NCBI RefSeq assembly: GCF_006716675.1
Contig: NZ_VFPM01000004.1
Location: forward strand, 62,001-126,000
DNA: 64,000 bases
Direction of reading: 5' to 3'
DNA from: Humibacillus xanthopallidus
GTDB lineage: Bacteria; Actinomycetota; Actinomycetes; Actinomycetales; Dermatophilaceae
Each line of letters begins with the position of its first letter. Position 1 is the stretch's first letter. The position numbers were made by a program, and so were the translations under genes. Positions 58,356 to 64,000 of this stretch are shown here, piece after piece. Under the pieces are notes generated by a model. The model saw only the letters and a program-made list of their open reading frames with translations, did not search any database and was not told the origin of the DNA.

Positions 58356-60553
58356 GCTGGCGGGTCGACCGGGACGCCCACGGCATACCTCACCTCCGGG
58401 CTGACGACGTCCTCGAGCTCGCCCGCGCGCAGGGCCACGTCACCGCCCTCGACCGCGGGTGGCAGATCGAGCACCAGCGCTGGCGCATGGAGGGTCGCAC
58501 GGCCGAGCACGTCGGTGCTTCTGGGGTGCCCTGGGACACGTTCGCGCGCCAGGTCCGGCTCGAACCCACGGTGCGCGCGGCGTACGACGCCCTCGACGAG
58601 GAGACCCGGGCTTGGCTCCAGGCGTATGTCGCAGGCGTCGACGAGGGCCTGCCCGAAGGCCTGGCACGGTCGCGCGAGATCGGCCTCCTGGGTCTCGAAG
58701 CCGTTGCGGCAGAGCCGCGCCCGTGGGAGCCGTGGACGCCGCTGGGCATCTTCTGGGCCATCCACCTGCTCTTCGGCACCTTCCCCTACAAGCTCTTCAA
58801 CGGCCACGTCGCCGACACGGTGGGTCCGCACCTGCTGCCCCTCATCAATGCCGAGGGTCTCGACGGCCGCGAGGGGGTGGAGCAGTCCGGCAGCAACGCG
58901 TGGGTGATCGGTGGCCGGCAGACGGCGTCGGGCCTGCCCCTCGTCGCCGGCGACCCGCACCGGACCGTCGAGCTGCCCGGCTGCTACCAGCAGGTGGGGC
59001 TGGCGTGCTCGGAGTTCGACGTCGTGGGCTTCACCTTCCCCGGGGTGCCGGGCGTGCAGCACTTCGCGCACACCGGGTCGGTCGCATGGGGCATCACGAA
59101 CGCCATGGCGGACTACCAGGACCTGACGATCGAGTCCCTGCGGGTGGCGCCGGCGTCGGTCGGCGGCACCGCGGGCGGCCGCCCGCTCGAGGCGCGGGGC
59201 GTCGACGGGTGGGAGCCGGTGACGAGGTCGGTGGAGACGGTCACGGTGCGCGGGGGAGCGCCGGTCGAGGTACCGGTCGTCGTCACGGCCCGCGGTCCGG
59301 TCGTCACCGGCGTCGCCGAGGCCGTGGCAGCCGCCGAGGCTGCTGAGGCCGTGACGGCCGTGGCGGCCGTGGCGGCCGTGGCGGTTGCTGAGGTCCGCCC
59401 CACGGCATACAGCCTGCGCACACCCAGCCAGGTCGACCACGACCTCGGCTTCGGGGCGCTCCTGCCGCTGCTGCGGGCGCGCACGGTCGACGACGTCGAG
59501 CAGGCGCTGTCACGCTGGGTCGAGCCCGTCAACAGCGCCCTCGTCGCCGACACGACCGGTCGCATGCGCCACCTCGTCGTCGGGCGTGTCGCGGAGCGTG
59601 ACCCCCTCAACCTGGAGCGTCCGGTCGCGGCATGGGACCCCCGCCACGTGTGGCGCGGTCGGCGCCCGAACGAGGTACGCGACATCGACGACGTGATGGT
59701 CAGCGCGAACGACCGCGCCAGCGGCGGTGGCCTCGGGGTGGAGTACGCGACGCCCTTCCGTGCCAACCGGATTCGCGAGCTCATCGGTGAGCGCGAGGGC
59801 CTGACGGCCGACGACTGCGCCGACATCCACGTCGACACCCTCAACGGGCAGGCGGCCGTCATGCGCGAGCTCGTCGATGCCCTGGCGGACGAGTGTCTGA
59901 CCGCGGGCGGCAGGGCGGTGCGCTCCGAGCTGCTCGCGTGGGACGGGCGCAGCGACCCGTCGAGCCACGGCGCGGCGCTGTTCTCGGCGTGGAGGACCGC
60001 GCTCGTCCGCTGGTTCACGGCGCAGCCCCAGCTCGCGGCTCTGCAGAGGCCGACGGGCCACTCGCGGATCTTCGCGTCCTGGCTCGACGTCGACGGCCAG
60101 GTCGGCGCCGGCTGGCACTCGCTCGTGCGCGGCGCCCCGCAGATCGGGATCGACGTCGCCGCCGGTGCGTGCGAGGCCCTCGATCGTGTTGCGGCAGAAG
60201 TGGGTCCGGACGAGGTGTGGGGCGACCGGCACCGTCTCGACCCGCTTCACCAGCTCGACGGCGCGACCTCGCCGGACGGCATACCACTGCGGGGGGTGCC
60301 GTCGGTGGCGCCCGACCCGGTGCCCGGCGACAAGGGGTGTGTCCTTGCGGCCTCGAGTGCCCCCGGGGTGACGGAGCGCGCCTACGGAGGCCCGGTCGCC
60401 CGCTACGTCTGGGACCTCGCCGACCGTGACGCGAGCCGGTGGGTCGTGCCGTTCGGGACCTCGGGGGTGCCCGACGACCCGCACTTCGCCGACCAGACGG
60501 TGGCGTGGCTGACGGGCCGACTGCTGCCCGTCGCACGCGATCGGCGCGCGTGA
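58352..60553 (+). CDS. Penicillin acylase (Ntn-hydrolase) family protein
   Basis: 733 residues. The small-subunit-like region is followed by the autoprocessing site QSGSNAWVIGG, with Ser181 as the expected N-terminal nucleophile after cleavage. GDPHRTVELPGCYQQVGL and FTFPGVPGVQHFAHTGSVAW follow, as in penicillin/acyl-homoserine-lactone acylases. No signal peptide is visible, unusual for secreted acylases. An Ala/Val/Glu-rich insert near residues 323-347 comes from tandem GCCGTGGCG units (59348-59383). GTG 58352 overlaps the PPOX stop. Hydrolyses amide bonds of acylated small molecules; substrate unknown. Confidence 0.9.
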   Translation: MSWRVDRDAHGIPHLRADDVLELARAQGHVTALDRGWQIEHQRWRMEGRTAEHVGASGVPWDTFARQVRLEPTVRAAYDALDEETRAWLQAYVAGVDEGLPEGLARSREIGLLGLEAVAAEPRPWEPWTPLGIFWAIHLLFGTFPYKLFNGHVADTVGPHLLPLINAEGLDGREGVEQSGSNAWVIGGRQTASGLPLVAGDPHRTVELPGCYQQVGLACSEFDVVGFTFPGVPGVQHFAHTGSVAWGITNAMADYQDLTIESLRVAPASVGGTAGGRPLEARGVDGWEPVTRSVETVTVRGGAPVEVPVVVTARGPVVTGVAEAVAAAEAAEAVTAVAAVAAVAVAEVRPTAYSLRTPSQVDHDLGFGALLPLLRARTVDDVEQALSRWVEPVNSALVADTTGRMRHLVVGRVAERDPLNLERPVAAWDPRHVWRGRRPNEVRDIDDVMVSANDRASGGGLGVEYATPFRANRIRELIGEREGLTADDCADIHVDTLNGQAAVMRELVDALADECLTAGGRAVRSELLAWDGRSDPSSHGAALFSAWRTALVRWFTAQPQLAALQRPTGHSRIFASWLDVDGQVGAGWHSLVRGAPQIGIDVAAGACEALDRVAAEVGPDEVWGDRHRLDPLHQLDGATSPDGIPLRGVPSVAPDPVPGDKGCVLAASSAPGVTERAYGGPVARYVWDLADRDASRWVVPFGTSGVPDDPHFADQTVAWLTGRLLPVARDRRA

Positions 60554-60614
60554 CGCGCGAGCCCTCAGGTGCCCGCTGCACCGTCGACGCCGGTGGCTGT
60601 GCCAGAGTGTTCCG

Positions 60615-60998
60615 GTGGGCAACGGAGTGACACGGGCGACGATGGTCTGGATCGTCGCCGCCGCCGTCGTGGGCGGCGTTGCCGGCGTCCTCTGGGTGCT
60701 GCGGTCGGAGATCGGCGGCGCGCACACCGGCACACCCGTCGTCGTCGGCTCCGTCGTGCTGACGCTGCTCGCCGCGGCACTGCTCTACCACGGCATCATG
60801 GTCGCGGCACGCGAGCAGGACCGGCGCTCCGACCTCGTCGCCCAGCGCCGCCGTCAGGACAGTCCGGCACCGCGGTCCGTGGCGAGGTCTGGTGCGGGGT
60901 CTGGTGCGGGGTCCGCACGCCCGGCACCGCGGGCTGTGGACCGGCCGCCGGTCGACGAGGACGAGCCGCTCACCTTCCGCCGGGGCAAACAGATCTAG
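60615..60998 (+). CDS. Small two-helix membrane protein
   Basis: 127 residues. Helix 1 is TMVWIVAAAVVGGVAGVLWVL, helix 2 is VVVGSVVLTLLAAALLYHGI. A basic cytoplasmic tail follows (REQDRRSDLVAQRRRQD), with Ser-Gly-Ala repeats (SGAGSGAGS) and an acidic end. I do not recognise a named family. GTG 60615 has CAGAGT 6 nt upstream, a leaderless-type box. It ends 4 nt before the DinB-like gene and is probably co-transcribed with it. Confidence 0.72.
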   Translation: MGNGVTRATMVWIVAAAVVGGVAGVLWVLRSEIGGAHTGTPVVVGSVVLTLLAAALLYHGIMVAAREQDRRSDLVAQRRRQDSPAPRSVARSGAGSGAGSARPAPRAVDRPPVDEDEPLTFRRGKQI

Positions 60999-61002
60999 GT
61001 CC

Positions 61003-62079
61003 ATGAGCCCGCCGTCCTGGGTGCTGCACGTCGACCTCGACCAGTTCATCGCGGCGGTCGAGGTGCTGCGAAGGCCTGAGCTGGCCGGGCTGCCCCTCAT
61101 CGTCGGCGGTCGCGGCGACCCCACCGAGCGAGCCGTCGTGTCCACGGCGAGCTACGAGGCCCGCGCCTTCGGCGTCGGGTCCGGTATGCCGCTGCGGCTG
61201 GCCGCCCGCAAGGTGCCGGACGCCGTCATCCTGCCCGTCGATGCCCCGGCCTACACGGAGGCGTCGGAGCAGGTGATGGAGGCGTTGCGCGGCCTCGGCG
61301 TCGTCGTCGAGGTCCTCGGCTGGGACGAGGCCTTCCTCGGCGTGCAGGCCGACGACCCCGAGGCCTTCGCGAGGAGCGTCCAGGCCGCGGTCCTCGAGGC
61401 CACCCGGCTGCACTGCTCGGTCGGCATCGGCGACAACAAGGTGCGCGCGAAGATCGCGACGGGCTTCGGCAAGCCGCGCGGCGTCTTCCGGCTCACCCGG
61501 GACAACTGGTTCGAGGTGATGGGTCCGCGGCCGACGATCGACCTCTGGGGAGTCGGGTCCAAGGTCTCCAAACGCCTTGCAGCCCATGACATCTCGACGG
61601 TCCAACAGCTCGCCGATGCGCCGGAGGCGGAGCTCGTCGAGGAGTTCGGCCCGCGGATGGGTGTCTGGTACTCCCAGCTCGGCAGGGGCCTCGGCTCGGC
61701 CGTCGTCGACGACTCGCCGTGGATCGCGAGAGGTCACAGCCGTGAGACGACCTACCAGAGCAACCTCACGACGCCGGCGCAGGTCGAGGCGGCGGTGCGG
61801 GAGCTCGCGTCACAGGCCTTCGACGACACGGTGCGCGAGGGGCGCCCCGTCTTCCGGGTGACGCTCAAGGTGCGCTACGCGCCGTTCTTCACCCAGACCA
61901 AGGCGAAGAAGCTGCCCCGACCGACGAGCGAGCGCGACGAGGTCGTCTCGGCAGCCGTCGACCTCGCCCGTCGGCTCGACCCCGAGCGCGAGGTGCGCCT
62001 GCTCGGAGTGCGCGCCGAGATGGTCATGCCCGATGAGGGTGACCCGGTCGAGCGGAGCCCGATCCGCGGCCGCCTCTGA
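61003..62079 (+). CDS. Y-family DNA polymerase IV, DinB2-like
   Basis: 358 residues. Catalytic acidic residues in HVDLDQFIAAVE and GWDEAFLG, dNTP-site motif STASYEARAFGVGSGMPLR, SVGIGDNKVRAKIATGFGKP, helix-hairpin-helix DLWGVGSKVSKRLAAH, then the little-finger domain (SRETTYQSNLTTPAQVEAAV). The steric-gate position, aromatic in classical DinB (second Phe of DMDCFF), is Ile16 here. Mycobacterial DinB2 has Leu at this site and can use ribonucleotides. The missing C-terminal clamp-binding motif also fits DinB2. Start ATG 61003; closes with a perfect hairpin. Confidence 0.9.
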   Translation: MSPPSWVLHVDLDQFIAAVEVLRRPELAGLPLIVGGRGDPTERAVVSTASYEARAFGVGSGMPLRLAARKVPDAVILPVDAPAYTEASEQVMEALRGLGVVVEVLGWDEAFLGVQADDPEAFARSVQAAVLEATRLHCSVGIGDNKVRAKIATGFGKPRGVFRLTRDNWFEVMGPRPTIDLWGVGSKVSKRLAAHDISTVQQLADAPEAELVEEFGPRMGVWYSQLGRGLGSAVVDDSPWIARGHSRETTYQSNLTTPAQVEAAVRELASQAFDDTVREGRPVFRVTLKVRYAPFFTQTKAKKLPRPTSERDEVVSAAVDLARRLDPEREVRLLGVRAEMVMPDEGDPVERSPIRGRL

Positions 62080-62112
62080 CGGCATACCTCACCCCTCCCG
62101 AGGTATGCCGTC
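62078..62112. terminator. Perfect 13-bp hairpin built from GGCATAC/GTATGCC
   Basis: GACGGCATACCTC (62078-62090) and GAGGTATGCCGTC (62100-62112) are exact complements around a 9-nt loop. The left arm overlaps the polymerase stop codon. It lies between convergent genes and is the clearest case of the overrepresented word making a terminator. Confidence 0.8.
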
Positions 62113-62213
62113 CGGCGGGTTCCGCGACGCGGTGAGCCCGCGACGCGGTGCGCCCCGCCCACCCGGGGCGCTCCGCCCCGCCCGGGGTGCGCTGCCCGGG
62201 CGGTGCCTGCGTC

Positions 62214-62552
62214 TCAGGTGCCGGCTCGGCGCCGGGCGACGAACGGCCGCGTGGCGAGCCAGGTGACCGCGACGATCCCGGCGATGAGCAGCACCCGGTT
62301 GGGGTCGACCGCAGGGCGCCAGGTCACCTCGCCGTTCTTGATGACGAACGCGCCGGCGGGCCGGCCACCCATGCCGAAGCCCCCGCCCTCACCGTTGCTG
62401 CCGGACTCGTCGGTGCCCGAGCCGCCCCCGCCGCCACCCGCGACCATGGCCGCGGGGATGACGGTGACGCCGTCCTTCTCGTAGGGCTCGCCATAGACCC
62501 GCTTCACGGTGATCGCGTCCTTGGCCTTGCTCATGAGCTCGTCGAGTGTCAT
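62214..62552 (-). CDS. GerW/YtfJ-like protein
   Basis: 112 residues. TLDELMSKAKDAITVKRVYG, EPYEKDGVTVIPAAMVAGGG, a Gly-rich stretch (GGGGGGSGTDESGSNGEGGG), GMGGRPAGAFVIKNGEVTWR, and a C-terminal membrane segment (VLLIAGIVAVTWLATRPFVA) ending in Arg residues. The first part and the GxGxGG-type loop match the GerW family, named from a Bacillus spore protein but widespread in non-sporulating actinobacteria. The ATG at 62552 follows GGAGGAGGG. Confidence 0.85.
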   Translation of the reverse strand: MTLDELMSKAKDAITVKRVYGEPYEKDGVTVIPAAMVAGGGGGGSGTDESGSNGEGGGFGMGGRPAGAFVIKNGEVTWRPAVDPNRVLLIAGIVAVTWLATRPFVARRRAGT

Positions 62553-62654
62553 GGACCCTCCTCCCGGCCGGCGGCGCCGGCACCTGGACTCCCAGCATGT
62601 GCTCCGCGGGTGAGCGGGGGACAGGGCTGAAGGTCCCGACACCGGGAGCAGGGC

Positions 62655-62715
62655 CGACGGACTGCTCCGTTCGATGGTGGGAGGTGCCGCGAAAGCCGAC
62701 GACGTGCTCTCTCGA
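62655..62715. repeat. REP-like repeat locus 4 (degenerate)
   Basis: Two - strand copies only: 62655-62674 (one extra base, CTCCGTTC) and 62697-62715 (AACT changed to ACGT, CTCTCTC). No + copies remain, so the hairpin is lost. It sits between the GerW-like gene and the sugar permease terminator. Confidence 0.75.
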
Positions 62716-62732
62716 TCGGGGGTGGGGACGGC

Positions 62733-62778
62733 GAAGGGCCCGCGCGCCGCCAGGAGCGGGACGGCGCGCGGGCCCTTC
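62733..62778 (-). terminator. Strong hairpin terminator of the sugar permease gene
   Basis: GAAGGGCCCGCGCGCCG (62733-62749) and CGGCGCGCGGGCCCTTC (62762-62778) are exact 17-bp complements with a 12-nt loop, 34 nt after the permease stop on the minus strand. Confidence 0.85.
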
Positions 62779-62811
62779 GTCGGTGACCCGCTCGCGCGGG
62801 TCGAATCCGGT

Positions 62812-64000
62812 CTAGGCCCGTCCGTGCGCAGCGCGGCTGCGGCGCGAGACGGCGTCGACGGTGACAGCGAGGAGCAACACCGCGCCGGTGATCATGTAGA
62901 GCTCGGGGGACTGGAGGTTGATGAGGTTGAGCCCGTTCGAGATCGACTGCAGCACGAGGATGCCGAGCAGGGCCGAGTAGGCCGAGCCGCGCCCACCGAA
63001 GAGGCTCGTGCCACCGATGACAGCCGCAGCGATCGCGTTGAGGTTCGTGTCGCCACCGCCGCTGCTCTGCCCGACCGACGAGAGTCGCGCCATGGCGAAG
63101 ATGCCGCCGAGGGCCGCGAACGTCGAGCAGAGCGCGAACACCGACACGTAGATGCGGCGCACGTTGATGCCGGCTCGACGAGCAGCCTCGACGTTGCCAC
63201 CGACCGCCATCACGGAGCGGCCCCAGCGGGTACGCCGGATGGCGAAGTCCATGATGACGACGAGACCGAGGAACACGAGGAACATCACCGACACGCCGCG
63301 GTCCTTGTTCAGCACGAAGACGGGCACGAGCAGGATCACGGCAAGGAAGGCTGCGCGTACGGCGATGGCGCCCACCGGGGTGACGGAGAGACCCGCAGCG
63401 GCTCGACGGGAGTTCGCGCGGAGGCGGCTGACGGCATACGCGGCGACGACGAGCAGCGCGAGCACGTAGGCGACGACGTCGGGCAGGAAGGACTGCTGGG
63501 CGAACTGGGTCAGGCTCGACTCGAACGGGATGTTGATCGACCCCGTCTCGCCGAGCACCTTGAGCTGCAGACCGAGGAAGCCAAGCAGACCGGCCAGGGT
63601 GATGACGAAGCTCGGCACCCCGAATCGGGTGAAGATCAGGCCGTAGGAGATGCCGATGATGGCGCCGACGGCGAGACCGGCGAGGATCGCCACGACGAGC
63701 GGCCACCCGGACTTGACGAAGCTGACGCCGACGATGGAGGCGGCGAGCCCGCTGACCGAGCCGACCGACAGGTCGATCTCCCCGAGCAGCAGCACGAGCA
63801 CGATGCCGATGGCGATGGTGCCGATGGCCGCGCTCTGGAGCGTCAGGTTGACGAGGTTGCGGCTCGAGAGGAATGCCGGGTTGAGGCTCTGGAAGATGAT
63901 CCAGATGATGATGAGGCCGATCGCGACCGGTAGGGCGCCGAGGTCTCCGCTGCGCAGGCGCGAGAGGAACACCCGCACGGCGCCGGACACACCGGTCTGC
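62812..64000 (-). CDS. Sugar ABC transporter permease (XylH-like), 5' end outside window
   Basis: At least 396 residues of a CUT2 permease. Family motifs are VLLLGEIDLSVGSVSGLAAS, GGNVEAARRAGINVRRIYV, IAAAVIGGTSLFGGRGSAYS and NGLNLINLQSPELYMITGAV. The large size and the long hydrophilic loop with LRANSRRAAAGLSVTP point to XylH or multiple-monosaccharide permeases more than to RbsC. GTG at 63990 has no ribosome site and the frame stays open to base 64000, so the true start is probably beyond the window, after an ATPase gene. It is a different system from 8597-12406. Confidence 0.9.
   Translation of the reverse strand, partial: QTGVSGAVRVFLSRLRSGDLGALPVAIGLIIIWIIFQSLNPAFLSSRNLVNLTLQSAAIGTIAIGIVLVLLLGEIDLSVGSVSGLAASIVGVSFVKSGWPLVVAILAGLAVGAIIGISYGLIFTRFGVPSFVITLAGLLGFLGLQLKVLGETGSINIPFESSLTQFAQQSFLPDVVAYVLALLVVAAYAVSRLRANSRRAAAGLSVTPVGAIAVRAAFLAVILLVPVFVLNKDRGVSVMFLVFLGLVVIMDFAIRRTRWGRSVMAVGGNVEAARRAGINVRRIYVSVFALCSTFAALGGIFAMARLSSVGQSSGGGDTNLNAIAAAVIGGTSLFGGRGSAYSALLGILVLQSISNGLNLINLQSPELYMITGAVLLLAVTVDAVSRRSRAAHGRA

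Noticed and set aside
63988..63990. GTG at 63990 as the true start of the XylH-like permease
   Set aside because: There is no ribosome site or promoter, the frame is open to the window end, and family members usually have a few more N-terminal residues.
1..64000. tRNA or rRNA genes
   Set aside because: I saw no cloverleaf with a GGTTCGANTCC-type T arm and no rRNA-like stretch by reading; a covariance-model search would settle this.

Overview
High-GC, densely packed actinobacterial chromosome segment with no rRNA, tRNA, CRISPR array, integrase or transposase that I can recognise. Three features support an actinobacterium: F420-type PPOX and DinB2-type proteins, a tmsAB-type pair for 10-methyl branched fatty acids, and many genes with a -10-like box only 6-7 nt before the start codon, i.e. 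probably leaderless mRNAs. The word GTATGCC/GGCATAC is strikingly overrepresented. A member of the Intrasporangiaceae or relatives is my guess, but it cannot be proved from the window.

Layout. 1-7.3 kb: left-truncated Ser/Thr kinase, DUF1992 protein, GAF-HTH regulator with a flavin monooxygenase flanked by two REP-like hairpin loci, a rhodanese lipoprotein behind a CsoR/CstR-type operator, and a HAD phosphatase. 7.3-34.8 kb: a long carbohydrate/cyclitol region, nearly all on the + strand. It holds a divergent ROK repressor, an RbsABC-type importer, a Gfo/Idh/MocA dehydrogenase, a Tat-exported TIM-barrel protein and a secreted PQQ-type sugar dehydrogenase. These are followed by a tightly coupled ebo-type operon (inositol-phosphate-synthase-like, UbiA-like, TIM barrel, EboA, TatD/EboB, EboE, EboF). 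A second ROK repressor then precedes a giant secreted ThuA-dehydrogenase fusion, another TIM-barrel isomerase and a secreted ThuA protein. The three secreted proteins share a similar C-terminal helical (FIMAH-like) domain.

34.9-47.6 kb: mostly single housekeeping and stress genes. Among them are two DGPF/YCII + ECF42-type sigma factor pairs, each behind a matching TGTCGA-N17-CGT promoter, a small HTH gene boxed in by operators, the tmsAB-type operon, LysE, and a RelA/SpoT-domain protein fused in frame to a regulator remnant. 47.6-64 kb: a 394-bp non-coding stretch with twin dyads, GNAT, APC permease divergent from a MocR regulator, MFS, CmtR-like repressor with a CDF exporter, DUF389, M14 carboxypeptidase, lipoprotein, DUF2237, PPOX-penicillin acylase pair, DinB2-like polymerase with an aliphatic steric gate, GerW-like protein, and the start of another sugar ABC system.

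Working model (inference): the 8-35 kb region oxidises an extracellular glycoside or sugar at the cell surface, imports the product through the ABC system, and processes it by dehydrogenase and TIM-barrel isomerases under two ROK repressors. The embedded ebo-type operon would build and move a cyclitol- or prenyl-linked metabolite.
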